Assembly: GCA_019689555.1 (NCBI GenBank)
Contig: JADGHE010000001.1
Span: forward strand, 99,157 to 163,156
Length of the DNA stretch: 64,000 nt
From: Variibacter sp.
GTDB lineage: Bacteria; Pseudomonadota; Alphaproteobacteria; Rhizobiales; Xanthobacteraceae
Direction of reading: 5' to 3'
In this document: positions 51,176 through 61,304 of the stretch, one piece after another
Numbering within the stretch: position 1 is the stretch's first letter
Layout of the letters: the number at the start of each line of letters is the position of its first letter
Notes under the pieces: model-generated
Told to the model about the DNA's origin: nothing
The model's input: only the letters and a program-made list of their open reading frames with translations
Database searches by the model: none
Position numbers and translations under genes: made by a program

Positions 51176-53581
51176 GTGACTGCTGACCAGACGGCGCCCG
51201 CTCCGGAGCCCATCGCCAGCTTCCCCGAGCTGCCTGCCGACGCCATCATCATCGTGCCGGTGCGACAGGCGGTGCTGTTTCCGGGCATGGTGTTTCCCAT
51301 CACCGTGGGGCGCCCGCGGTCCATCGCCGCGGCCCAGGAGGCGGTGCGGCGGCAGCGCCAGATCGGCATCCTCATGCAGCGCGACGCGGCGGTCGAGGAG
51401 CCCACCCCGATCGACCTGCACCGCGTCGGCACGATCGCCAACATCGTCCGCTATCTCACCGGGCGGGACGGCTCGCATCACCTCGTTTGCCAGGGCGAGC
51501 AGCGCTTCCGCGTGGTCGATTTCCTTGGCGGTTTTCCGTTCCTGGTGGCCCGGGTGATCCGCATCGAGGAGATCGATACGCGCACGCCGGAGATCGAGGC
51601 GCGCTTCCTCAATCTTCAGCAGCAGGCGCTCGAAGCGCTCCAGCTTCTTCCCCAGGCGCCCCAGGAGTTGATCGCGGCGGTCCAGGCGGTGAGCGTGCCC
51701 GGCGAGCTCGCCGACCTCGTCGCCGCCTATATGGACCTGAAGCCGGAAGAGAAGCAGGAGGTCCTGGAGACCATCGACATCACGGCCCGGCTCGACCGGG
51801 TCTCGCGGCTGCTTGCGCACCGCATCGAGGTGCTGCGCCTCTCCCAGGAGATCGGCCGCCAGACCAGGGCCGCTCTCGACGAACGCCAGCGCGAGGTGCT
51901 GCTGCGCGAGCAGTTGGCCGCGATCCAGCGCCAGCTCGGGGAAGGGGACGGCAAGGCGGCCGAAATCGCCGAACTCTCCGAGGCGATCACCAAGGCGCAG
52001 ATGCCGAAGGAGGTCGAGGAGCAGGCGAGGAAGGAGCTGCGCCGCCTCGAACGCATGCCGGAGGCCGCGGCCGAGTACAGCATGGTCCGCACCTATCTCG
52101 ACTGGTTGATCGAGCTGCCCTGGGCCCTGCCCGAGGAGAAGCCGATCGACATCGCGGAGGCGCGGCGCATCCTCGACGAGGACCATTACGGCCTCGAGAA
52201 GATCAAGCGGCGCATCATCGAATACCTCGCGGTGCGCAAGCTCGCGCCGCAGGGGCGGGCGCCGATCCTCTGCTTCGTGGGGCCGCCCGGCGTCGGCAAG
52301 ACGTCGCTCGGGCAGTCGATCGCGCGGGCCATGGGCCGCAAGTTCGTCCGCGTGAGCCTCGGCGGCGTGCACGACGAGGCGGAAATCCGCGGCCATCGCC
52401 GCACCTATATCGGGGCCCTTCCCGGTAACATCATCCAGGCGGTCCGCAAGGCCGGCGCCCGCAACTGCGTGATGATGCTCGACGAGATCGACAAGCTCGG
52501 CGCGGGCATCCACGGCGACCCGTCGGCCGCGCTGCTCGAGGTGCTCGATCCCGAGCAGAACAGCACGTTCCGCGACAACTACCTCGCCGTGCCGTTCGAC
52601 CTGAGCCGCGTCGTCTTCATCACCACGGCCAACGTCCTCGATACGATCCCGGGGCCGCTGCGCGATCGCATGGAGATCATCGCGCTCGCCGGCTACACGG
52701 AAAGCGAAAAGCTCGAGATCGCGCGCCGCTATCTCGTTCGCCGCCAGCTCGAAGCGAACGGCCTCAAGCCCGACCAGGTGGACATCACCGAAGGCGCATT
52801 GCGCAGCATCATCCAGCACTACACGCGCGAGGCGGGGGTGCGCAATCTCGAGCGCGAAATCGGGCAGGCGCTCCGGCACGCGGCCGTGCAGATCGCGGAG
52901 GGAACCGCGAGCAAGGTGCGCATCGACGCCGACGACCTTCCGTCCGCGCTCGGCCCGCCGCGGTTCGAGAACGAGGTCGCGATGCGCACGAGCGTGCCCG
53001 GCGTGGCGACCGGGCTCGCCTGGACCCCGGTCGGCGGCGACATCCTGTTCGTCGAGGCGACGCGGGTGCCCGGCAACGGAAAGCTCATTCTCACGGGGCA
53101 GCTCGGCGAGGTGATGCGTGAGAGCGCCCAGGCGGCGCTCAGCCTCGTCAAGAGCCGCGCCGAAACGATGGGCATCGACCCGGCGCTGTTCGAGAAGAGC
53201 GACATTCACATTCATGTGCCGGCCGGGGCCATCCCCAAGGACGGCCCGAGCGCCGGTGTCGCCATGTTCTCGGCGCTGGTGTCGCTGCTCACCGGCCGCA
53301 ACGTTCGCAGCGACACCGCCATGACCGGGGAGATCAGCCTGCGCGGGCTCGTGCTGCCTGTCGGCGGCATCAAGGAAAAGGCCTCCGCCGCGGCGCGCGC
53401 GGGGCTTGCGCGGGTGCTGCTGCCGGCCCGCAATCGGAAGGATCTCGAGGAGATTTCGGAAGACGTCCGCAGCAAGTTGGAATTCGTCTGGCTGGAGCGG
53501 GTCGACGACGTGATCGCAGCGGCCCTCGAGGACCGCGCGTCGCAAGCCGAGGCGCCGGGCGGCGGCGTGGAGGCTGCGTAG
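51176..53581 (+). CDS. lon: ATP-dependent Lon protease (Hsp20-linked copy)
   Basis: An 801-residue LonA-type protease. The N-terminal LON domain starts near residue 27 (IIIVPVRQAVLFPGMVFPIT), the AAA module has Walker A GPPGVGKTSL near residue 369 and MMLDEIDKLG, and the protease domain has catalytic Ser692 in KDGPSAG and Lys733 in GGIKEK. Start is GTG with GGTGGAG upstream. The main alphaproteobacterial lon normally stands by clpX and hupB; this copy, fused in an operon with hsp20, is probably a second, stress-linked Lon. Confidence 0.93.
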   Translation: MTADQTAPAPEPIASFPELPADAIIIVPVRQAVLFPGMVFPITVGRPRSIAAAQEAVRRQRQIGILMQRDAAVEEPTPIDLHRVGTIANIVRYLTGRDGSHHLVCQGEQRFRVVDFLGGFPFLVARVIRIEEIDTRTPEIEARFLNLQQQALEALQLLPQAPQELIAAVQAVSVPGELADLVAAYMDLKPEEKQEVLETIDITARLDRVSRLLAHRIEVLRLSQEIGRQTRAALDERQREVLLREQLAAIQRQLGEGDGKAAEIAELSEAITKAQMPKEVEEQARKELRRLERMPEAAAEYSMVRTYLDWLIELPWALPEEKPIDIAEARRILDEDHYGLEKIKRRIIEYLAVRKLAPQGRAPILCFVGPPGVGKTSLGQSIARAMGRKFVRVSLGGVHDEAEIRGHRRTYIGALPGNIIQAVRKAGARNCVMMLDEIDKLGAGIHGDPSAALLEVLDPEQNSTFRDNYLAVPFDLSRVVFITTANVLDTIPGPLRDRMEIIALAGYTESEKLEIARRYLVRRQLEANGLKPDQVDITEGALRSIIQHYTREAGVRNLEREIGQALRHAAVQIAEGTASKVRIDADDLPSALGPPRFENEVAMRTSVPGVATGLAWTPVGGDILFVEATRVPGNGKLILTGQLGEVMRESAQAALSLVKSRAETMGIDPALFEKSDIHIHVPAGAIPKDGPSAGVAMFSALVSLLTGRNVRSDTAMTGEISLRGLVLPVGGIKEKASAAARAGLARVLLPARNRKDLEEISEDVRSKLEFVWLERVDDVIAAALEDRASQAEAPGGGVEAA

Positions 53582-53623
53582 GACGCGCGGGCAGGGGGCG
53601 CCCAGAGTCGGAGCCATATCGCC

Positions 53624-54766
53624 GTGAGCACAAAGGTCAGCGCCGCGTCCGACGATCTCGGCCGCATCCTCGACGGCATCGAGCAGTGGGTGGCGATCGA
53701 AAGCCCGACCGCCGACAAGGCCGCCGTCAACCGCATGATCGACCGGGTCGCGCACGATCTCGCCGGCCTGCCCATCACGCTCGAGCGCCTGGCCGGGCGC
53801 GACCGCTTCGCCGACATCCTCGTCGCGCGCAGCCCGGGGGCAGGCGAACGCCCGGGCGTCCTCATCCTCTCGCATGTCGATACGGTGCACCCGATCGGAA
53901 CGCTTGCGGGCCCGCTGCCCCTGCGCCGCGAGGGCGACCGGCTCTACGGCCCCGGCGTCTTCGACATGAAGGGCGGCGCCTATGTCGCCATGGAGGCGTT
54001 CCGCCGCGTGGTCCGCGCGGGCTCGGCGCGCCTGCCGATCACCTATCTGTTCACGCCCGACGAGGAGGTGGGCAGCCCCAGCTCCCGCGCCGTCATCGAG
54101 GCGGAGGCGCGCCGCGCGCGCTACGTGCTCGTGACCGAGCCCGCCCGCGACGGCGGCAAAGTGATCACCGCGCGCAAGGGCGTCGGACGCTTCGAACTCG
54201 AGACGATCGGCGTCCCGGCGCATTCGGGCGCGCGCCATCAGGATGGCCGCAGCGCCATCAAGGAAATGGCCCGCCTGGTGCTGGCGATCGAGGGCATGAC
54301 CGACTACGCCCGCGGCATCACCACGACGGTCGGCATGATTGCGGGCGGCACGGCGCCGAACGTCATTCCGCAGCACTGCCGCATCACCGCCGATCTGCGT
54401 GTGCGCGACGCCGAGACCGGCCGGGAAATGGAGGCGAAGATCCTCGCCCTCAAGTCCTCCGATCCGGACGTGAAGCTCAAGGTCACAGGCGGCATGAACC
54501 GGCCGCCCTTCGCGAAGACGCCGGCCATCGCGGCGCTGCTGCGCCATGCGCAGGCCTGCGCGCGCGAGATCGGCTTCGAGCTTTCCGACGCGGACATGAC
54601 GGGCGGGGGCAGCGACGGCAACTTCACCGCCGCGCTCGGCGTGGCCACGCTCGACGGGCTCGGCGTCGAGGGCGACGGCGCGCACACGCACTGGGAGCAC
54701 GCGCTGATCTCGTCGATCGCGCCGCGACTGCGGCTGATGCAGCGCCTGCTCGAGACGCTGGAATAG
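53624..54766 (+). CDS. M20 family metallopeptidase (glutamate carboxypeptidase-like)
   Basis: A 380-residue zinc-dependent exopeptidase. Metal ligands are seen in LSHVDTVHP (His), FDMKGG (Asp), TPDEEVGSP (catalytic Glu and ligand Glu), and near the end DGAHTHWEHAL (His); VPAHSGARHQDGRSAI belongs to the dimerisation domain. It resembles carboxypeptidase G2. No signal peptide is visible, so cytosolic use on peptides or N-acyl amino acids is likely. GTG start, 43 bp after lon. Confidence 0.9.
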   Translation: MSTKVSAASDDLGRILDGIEQWVAIESPTADKAAVNRMIDRVAHDLAGLPITLERLAGRDRFADILVARSPGAGERPGVLILSHVDTVHPIGTLAGPLPLRREGDRLYGPGVFDMKGGAYVAMEAFRRVVRAGSARLPITYLFTPDEEVGSPSSRAVIEAEARRARYVLVTEPARDGGKVITARKGVGRFELETIGVPAHSGARHQDGRSAIKEMARLVLAIEGMTDYARGITTTVGMIAGGTAPNVIPQHCRITADLRVRDAETGREMEAKILALKSSDPDVKLKVTGGMNRPPFAKTPAIAALLRHAQACAREIGFELSDADMTGGGSDGNFTAALGVATLDGLGVEGDGAHTHWEHALISSIAPRLRLMQRLLETLE

Positions 54767-54775
54767 CTGGAATAG
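54758..54775. repeat. 9-bp tandem duplication of the M20 gene stop region
   Basis: CTGGAATAG is present twice in direct contact; the first copy ends with the real TAG stop. It parallels the tandem repeat at the dedA stop. Confidence 0.6.
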
Positions 54776-54843
54776 ACGCCGAGGCCATGCCGCTGGCGCG
54801 TATTGACGGCGGATATCCGATCTTTCAAATTCGCCGCGTGGGA

Positions 54844-54892
54844 TGGGGATGGGGTCCCCCGACAACCGCCGCAAGGCTGATGACTCCTGCCG
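54844..54892 (+). ncRNA. Fluoride riboswitch (crcB motif)
   Basis: The sequence follows the crcB motif: TGGGGATGGGGTCCCCC (P1 with its GATG loop), GACAACCGCC, GCAA loop, GGCTGATGACTCCTGCC. P1 pairs GGGG with CCCC, P2 pairs GCC with GGC, and the pseudoknot/P3 pairs GGGGTC with GACTCC. The invariant CTGATGaCTCCT segment is intact. It lies 95 bp upstream of crcB, the classical target, with a CCGCCT/AGGCGG hairpin in between that could be the expression platform. Fluoride binding turns expression on in known examples. Confidence 0.85.
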
Positions 54893-54986
54893 AGCAGGGC
54901 CGCAGGCCGCTGCCGGGCGGGAGCGTGTCTCGCGTCCGCCTCAGGCGGGTCTGTGCCGCCCTGACTTTTGACAGAAGGGTGAGCAC

Positions 54987-55361
54987 GTGGGGTATTTGAT
55001 CGTCTTTCTTGGCGGCGGGATCGGCGCCGCCCTCCGTCACGGCATCAATCTGGGCGTTGCCGGGCTGCTCGGCGCGGCCTTCCCATGGGGCACGTTCATC
55101 GTCAACGTGACGGGATCGTTCGTGATGGGGGCGATCGCCGGCTATTTCGCCTTCGTGGGCGAGGCGTCGCAGCACTGGCGGCTGTTCCTCACCACGGGCG
55201 TGCTCGGCGGCTATACGACGTTTTCCGCCTTCTCGCTCGACGTCGCCCTGTTGTGGGAGCGGCAGCAGATCGGGCTCGCCGCGACTTACGTGGTGGCCTC
55301 CGTCGCGCTGTCGCTTCTGGGGCTTTTCGCGGGCCTGCTGCTCGCCCGCCAGCTCGCCTGA
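54987..55361 (+). CDS. crcB: Fluoride ion channel CrcB/Fluc
   Basis: A 124-residue membrane protein with four hydrophobic segments and the signatures GGGIGAALRHGINL, FPWGTFIVNVTGSFVMG and TTGVLGGYTTFSAFSLD (the sodium/phenylalanine-box region). Two copies form the dual-topology fluoride channel. Start is GTG at 54987 preceded by GAAGGGTGAGCAC. It is convergent with bioB, 10 bp apart. Confidence 0.95.
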   Translation: MGYLIVFLGGGIGAALRHGINLGVAGLLGAAFPWGTFIVNVTGSFVMGAIAGYFAFVGEASQHWRLFLTTGVLGGYTTFSAFSLDVALLWERQQIGLAATYVVASVALSLLGLFAGLLLARQLA

Positions 55362-55371
55362 GGACGCCCCC

Positions 55372-56379
<1,008 letters not shown>

Positions 56380-56394
56380 CGGCTCAGACCCGCA

Positions 56395-59193
56395 CTACTC
56401 CGCGGCGATGCGCGGCGCATGGACGGGTTCGACTCTGGCCGCGCAGAACTTGAATTCGGGGATCTTGCCGAACGGGTCAAGGGCGGGATTGGTGAGCTCG
56501 TTCGCCGCGGCCTCGACGAAGGCGAAGGGAATGAACACCACCCCGTCGGGAACGGCGTCGTCCAGGCGGGTAGCAAGCTCGATCGTGCCGCGCCGGGTGG
56601 AGACGCGCACCGTGTCGCCCGGCTGGATGCCGAGCTTGGCGAGGCTGCCGCGCGAGAGGCTCGCCACCGCACCGGGCTCGATCGCGTCCAGCACCAAGGC
56701 GCGGCGCGTCATTGCGCCGGTGTGCCAGTGCTCGAGCTGGCGGCCCGTGGTGAGGATGAAGGGATAGTCGTCGTCCGGCACCTCGTCGGGCGGGGTGAGC
56801 TTGGCGGCGACGAGCTTGCCGAAGCCGCCCGGGCGCGGGAAGCCCTTGTCGAACACCACCTCGCGGCCCGGCTTGTCGGGCGCGTCGGCCGGGTAGGTCA
56901 CCGCGCTCTCGCGCTCGACGCGCTCCCACGTGATGTTGTCGAGGGACGGCATCAGCAGCGACATCTCGGCATAGATCTCGCGCGGGTGGCTGTAGTTCCA
57001 GTCGAGCCCCATGCGCCGCGCGATCTCCTGCGTGATCCACCAGTCGGGCCTCGCCTCGCCCGGCAGCGGCAGCGCCTTGCGGCCCATCTGAACCTGGCGG
57101 TTCGTATTGGTCACGGTGCCGTCCTTCTCCGGCCAGGCCGAGGCCGGCAGGAAGACGTCGGCATAGACCGCCGTCTCGGTGAGGAACAGGTCCTGCACGA
57201 CGAGGTGCTCGAGGCGCGCCAGCGCCTCGCGGGCGTGGTTGAGATCGGGGTCGGACATCGCCGGGTTTTCGCCGAGAATGTACATGCCCTTGATCGCGCC
57301 CTCGTGCGCCGCCTTCATGATCTCGACGACGGTGAGACCTTTCCTCGGATCGAGCTTCGCGCCCCACAGCTTTTCCGCCTTGGCGCGGGCTTCGGCGTCC
57401 TCCACCGACCTGTAGTCGGGCAGGAACATCGGAATGAGCCCGGCGTCGGAGGCGCCCTGCACGTTGTTCTGCCCGCGCAACGGGTGCAGGCCGGTGCCGG
57501 GGCGGCCGATATGGCCGGTGATGAGCGCGAGCGCAATCAGGCAGCGCGCATTGTCGGTGCCGTGGGTATGCTGCGAGACGCCCATGCCCCAGAAGATGAT
57601 GGCGCTCTGCGCGCGCGCATAGGTGCGCGCCACCTCGCGCAACGTCTCGGCGTCGATGCCGCAGATCGGGGCCATCTCCTCCGGCGTGAAGTCCTTGATG
57701 TGCTCGGCGAAGGCCGGGAAGTTTTCCGTATAGGTCTGCACATACTGCTTGTCGTAGAGGTTTTCGGTCACGATCACATTGAGCATGGCGTTGAGTAGCG
57801 CCACGTCGGTGCCATTCCGGAACTGGAGCATGCGCCAGGCGTGCCGTTTCAGCGCCTGACCGCGCGGGTCCATGACGATGAGCTTCGCGCCGCGCTTGGC
57901 CGCCTGCTTGAAGAAGGTGGCGGCCACCGGGTGATTTTCCGTCGGATTGGCGCCGATGACGATGATCACGTCCGAGTTCTTGCACTCGTTGAACGTCGCC
58001 GTCACGGCGCCGGAGCCGATGCCCTCCATCAAGGCCGCGACGGACGAGGCGTGGCACAGCCGCGTGCAGTGATCGACGTTGTTGGTGCCGAAGCCGGCCC
58101 GCACCAGCTTCTGAAACAGATAGGCCTCCTCGTTGGAGCCCTTGGCGGAGCCGAAGCCGGCGAGCGCCTGGGCGCCGTCGCGATCGCGGATCTTCTTCAG
58201 GCCGGCGGCGGCGCGGTCGAGCGCCTCTTCCCAGGTCGCCGGGCGGAAGTGCGTCCACGGATTTAAGGGATCGATCGCCTCGTGCGGGATCTTCGGCACG
58301 CCGTCCTTGCGGATCATGGGCTGGGTGATCCGCTGCGGATTGTGAACGTAGTCGAAGCCGAAGCGGCCCTTCACGCACAGCCGGTTCTGGTTGGCCGGGC
58401 CGTTGCGGCCGGTGACGTAGAGCAGCTTGTCGTCCTTGACGTGGTAGGTGATCTGGCAGCCGACGCCGCAATAGGGGCACACGCTGTGGACCTGCCGGTC
58501 GGGGTAGTGCTCCGCCGTGCGCACGTTGTCGGCATTCACCAGGGTCGCCGGCATCAGCGCGCCGGTCGGGCACGCCTGCACGCATTCGCCGCAGGCCACG
58601 CAGGTCGACTGGCCCATCGGGTCGCCGAAATCGAACACGATCGACTGGTGCGCGCCGCGCCCCGCCATGCCGATGACGTCGTTGACCTGCACCTCGCGGC
58701 AGGCGCGGACGCACAGATTGCAATGGATGCAGGCGTCGAGATTCACCGCCATCGCGGGGTGGCTGCGGTCGGGCGGCGGCGCATCGCGCAGGGGAAAGCG
58801 GCTCGTGGCGATGCCCAGGCGGTCCGCCCAGCCCCAGAACTTCGACGAAGGATCGTGCGCCTTGGTGGCGCGTTCCGGCTGATCGGCGAGCAGAAGCTCG
58901 AACACCATGGCGCGGGCGGCCTTGGCGCGCTCCGACGCCGTGTTCACCTTCATCCCCGGCGTGGGCTTGCGGATGCAGCTCGCGGCGAGCACGCGCTCGC
59001 CTTCGATATCGACCATGCAGGCGCGGCAGTTGCCGTCCGGCCGGTATCCCGGCTCCGGCAGATAGCACAGATGCGGAATGGCGATGCCCTCGCGCTGCGC
59101 CACCTGCCAGATGGTCTCGCCGTCGCGCGCCTCGACCTCGCGGCCGTCGAGAATGAATTTGATCGGCGGGGCCGAGCCGTTGGTCTTGCTCAT
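56395..59193 (-). CDS. fdsA: NAD-dependent formate dehydrogenase, alpha (Mo/W) subunit
   Basis: A 932-residue molybdopterin enzyme oxidising formate to CO2. The N-terminus has a [2Fe-2S] ferredoxin domain (CYLPEPGYRPDGNCRACMVD) and a His/Cys cluster, then two [4Fe-4S] ligand sets (CIHCNLCVRACREV; CVACGECVQACP), a further cluster before the catalytic domain (CPYCGVGCQ), and the bis-MGD domain. The metal ligand is Cys380 in DHCTRLCHASS; it is not selenocysteine. AAGGG precedes the ATG. It pairs with the NuoE-NuoF fusion upstream. fdhD and the small subunits FdsC/FdsD are not in the window. Confidence 0.93.
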   Translation of the reverse strand: MSKTNGSAPPIKFILDGREVEARDGETIWQVAQREGIAIPHLCYLPEPGYRPDGNCRACMVDIEGERVLAASCIRKPTPGMKVNTASERAKAARAMVFELLLADQPERATKAHDPSSKFWGWADRLGIATSRFPLRDAPPPDRSHPAMAVNLDACIHCNLCVRACREVQVNDVIGMAGRGAHQSIVFDFGDPMGQSTCVACGECVQACPTGALMPATLVNADNVRTAEHYPDRQVHSVCPYCGVGCQITYHVKDDKLLYVTGRNGPANQNRLCVKGRFGFDYVHNPQRITQPMIRKDGVPKIPHEAIDPLNPWTHFRPATWEEALDRAAAGLKKIRDRDGAQALAGFGSAKGSNEEAYLFQKLVRAGFGTNNVDHCTRLCHASSVAALMEGIGSGAVTATFNECKNSDVIIVIGANPTENHPVAATFFKQAAKRGAKLIVMDPRGQALKRHAWRMLQFRNGTDVALLNAMLNVIVTENLYDKQYVQTYTENFPAFAEHIKDFTPEEMAPICGIDAETLREVARTYARAQSAIIFWGMGVSQHTHGTDNARCLIALALITGHIGRPGTGLHPLRGQNNVQGASDAGLIPMFLPDYRSVEDAEARAKAEKLWGAKLDPRKGLTVVEIMKAAHEGAIKGMYILGENPAMSDPDLNHAREALARLEHLVVQDLFLTETAVYADVFLPASAWPEKDGTVTNTNRQVQMGRKALPLPGEARPDWWITQEIARRMGLDWNYSHPREIYAEMSLLMPSLDNITWERVERESAVTYPADAPDKPGREVVFDKGFPRPGGFGKLVAAKLTPPDEVPDDDYPFILTTGRQLEHWHTGAMTRRALVLDAIEPGAVASLSRGSLAKLGIQPGDTVRVSTRRGTIELATRLDDAVPDGVVFIPFAFVEAAANELTNPALDPFGKIPEFKFCAARVEPVHAPRIAAE

Positions 59194-59225
59194 GGTGCGG
59201 AACCCTTGCCGCTAGCGCCGACCCG

Positions 59226-59250
59226 CCCCCCTTCCCCTCGCGGGGAGGGG
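59226..59250. repeat. C/G-rich palindromic element between fdh subunit genes
   Basis: CCCC, TCGC loop, GGGG with flanking C- and G-runs gives a stable hairpin in the 218-bp gap between the beta and alpha subunit genes. Such ready-made GC hairpins are common extragenic palindromes in these genomes; it may balance expression of the two subunits. The rest of the gap shows nothing. Confidence 0.45.
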
Positions 59251-59411
59251 CCGGGGATGGAGCCTAAACGCGCATTTTATTGCTTCCGAGGGCGTTTCGC
59301 CAACGTCGCCGGGCGACTTCGACACGTCGTCGTTGCAGAAGCGCAGCACGCGATATCCTTTCCGCTCGTCCCGCTCGCGCCACGGGTGTCAGCGGGCCGC
59401 AGCGGCGGCGG

Positions 59412-61127
59412 TCACCACCGCCCCAGCGGCTTCGCCAATTCCTCCCGGAAATATTTGAACACCGACATGAGCGGGTTCGGCGCCGCCTGGCCCAAGCCGC
59501 AAATCGAGGCGTCGCGCATGGCCGCCGACAATTCCGTCAACAGGGTCTCGTCCCACGGTCCGTGCTCCATCAGCTTGACGGCCTTTTCGGTGCCGACGCG
59601 GCAGGGCGTGCATTGCCCGCAGCTTTCGTCCTCGAAGAAGCGCATCAGATTGAGCGCCACCGCCTTCATATCGTCCTTGTCCGACAGGACCACGACCGCG
59701 TGCGAACCCACGAAACAGCCGTAGGGCTCGAGCGTTCCGAAATCGAGCGGCAAATCGGCCATGGACGCGGGAAGGATGCCGCCGGAGGCGCCCCCCGGCA
59801 GATAGGCCTTGAAGGTGTGGCCCTCCAGCATGCCGCCGCAAAACTCGTCGATCAGCTCCCGCACCGTGATGCCCGCGGGCGCGAGCTTGACGCCGGGATC
59901 GCGCACGCGGCCCGAGACCGAGAAGCTGCGCAGGCCCTTGCGCCCGTTGCGGCCGTGCGCGTTGAACCAGGCGGCGCCCTTCTCGACGATGTCGCGAACC
60001 CAGAACAGCGTCTCGACATTCTGCACGAGCGTCGGCCGACCGAACAGGCCGACCTGCGCGACGTAAGGCGGCCGATGGCGGGGCAGCCCGCGCTTGCCCT
60101 CGAGCGACTCGATCATCGCGGACTCTTCGCCGCAGATATAGGCTCCGGCGCCGCGGCGCAGATGCACCTTGGCGTGCGGCGCAAGGCCCGCCTCCTCCAC
60201 CTTGGCGAGCTCCTCGCGCAGCATCAGCCGCAGCTCGGCGTATTCGTCGCGCAGATAGAGGAAGACTTCGCGCGCCTCGACGACCCAGGCGGCGATCAGC
60301 ATGCCTTCGATGAAGCGGTGCGGATCGCGTTCGAGATAGTGCCGGTCCTTGAAGGTCCCGGGCTCGCCTTCGTCGCCGTTGACCGCCATCAGGCGCGGCG
60401 CGGGCTCGGCGCGCACCAGCGTCCATTTGCGTCCGGTCGGAAAACCTGCGCCGCCGAGGCCGCGCAGACCCGCGTCGCTCACCGCCGCGATGATCTCCTC
60501 GCGCGTGCGGCGGCCGGCGAGGCAGTCCGCCAGCAGCGTGTAGCCGCCCTCGAGCCGGTAGGCCGCAAGGTCGCGTCCGGGCACGGCGGGGCGCGCCTGC
60601 GCGCCGTGGGTGAGGGCCTGGGCGACGCTCTCCGCCGTCGCGTGCGGCACCTGCACGTGCCCGACGGCGCAGGCCGGCGCGCGGTCGCAGGCGCCCATGC
60701 ACGGCGCGCGCACGACGCGCACGGCTGCCCCCAGCCGCTCCGTCAGCTCGGCGCGCAGCCGCTCGCCGCCGGCCATGGCGCAGGAGAGGCTGTCGCAAAC
60801 CCGCACGGTGACCGCAGGGGGCGGGGTTTCGCCCTCCTTCACGACATCGAAATGCGCATAGAACGTCGCGACCTCGTACACCTCGGCGAGCGCCAGGTTC
60901 ATTTCGGCCGCGAGCGCCGCAAGGTGCGCTGCGGAGAGATGGCCGTAGCGATCCTGGATCAGATGCAGGTGCTCGATGAGGAGATCGCGGCGGCGCTCGC
61001 GGGTGCCGAGCAAGGCGCGGACTTCCTCGCGCGCCTGCGGATCGACCTGCCGTCCCTTCGGCGTCGGCCGCGGGCGCCTGCGCCGCTCAGGGCCGCCAAT
61101 CACGTTATCTTGAGCTTGAGCGTCCAC
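59412..61127 (-). CDS. fdsB: Formate dehydrogenase beta subunit, NuoE-NuoF fusion
   Basis: A 571-residue diaphorase subunit. Residues about 35-170 are a NuoE/FdsG-like thioredoxin-type [2Fe-2S] domain (ligands in VCDSLSCAM and APCMGACDRAPAC); the rest is NuoF/FdsB-like with the FMN/NADH loop GLRGLGGAGFPTGRKW, GAGAYICGEESAMI and the [4Fe-4S] ligands ESCGQCTPCRVGT. It passes electrons from the alpha subunit to NAD+. The fusion resembles the beta subunit of Methylobacterium Fdh1. The start is a GTG; another GTG 24 bp on is possible. It is the first gene of the fdh operon. Confidence 0.92.
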   Translation of the reverse strand: MDAQAQDNVIGGPERRRRPRPTPKGRQVDPQAREEVRALLGTRERRRDLLIEHLHLIQDRYGHLSAAHLAALAAEMNLALAEVYEVATFYAHFDVVKEGETPPPAVTVRVCDSLSCAMAGGERLRAELTERLGAAVRVVRAPCMGACDRAPACAVGHVQVPHATAESVAQALTHGAQARPAVPGRDLAAYRLEGGYTLLADCLAGRRTREEIIAAVSDAGLRGLGGAGFPTGRKWTLVRAEPAPRLMAVNGDEGEPGTFKDRHYLERDPHRFIEGMLIAAWVVEAREVFLYLRDEYAELRLMLREELAKVEEAGLAPHAKVHLRRGAGAYICGEESAMIESLEGKRGLPRHRPPYVAQVGLFGRPTLVQNVETLFWVRDIVEKGAAWFNAHGRNGRKGLRSFSVSGRVRDPGVKLAPAGITVRELIDEFCGGMLEGHTFKAYLPGGASGGILPASMADLPLDFGTLEPYGCFVGSHAVVVLSDKDDMKAVALNLMRFFEDESCGQCTPCRVGTEKAVKLMEHGPWDETLLTELSAAMRDASICGLGQAAPNPLMSVFKYFREELAKPLGRW

Positions 61128-61304
61128 CCTTCACCTTTTCGGAGCTTTGAGACCGCGCGCGGGCGCCTCCTTCTAAATCGCGGCGCCGGCACGCCGCCGG
61201 CGACGGCCCGAGGCCGCACTCTCGCCGCGGGCCACGTGGCCGCTTGATGGCCGTCACCACATGGCGCACAATTCTCTACACCATCGGTCGGTAAGCTTCC
61301 AGAC

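Noticed and set aside
56395..59193. Selenocysteine in the formate dehydrogenase
   Set aside because: The metal ligand codon is TGC (Cys380), with no in-frame TGA.
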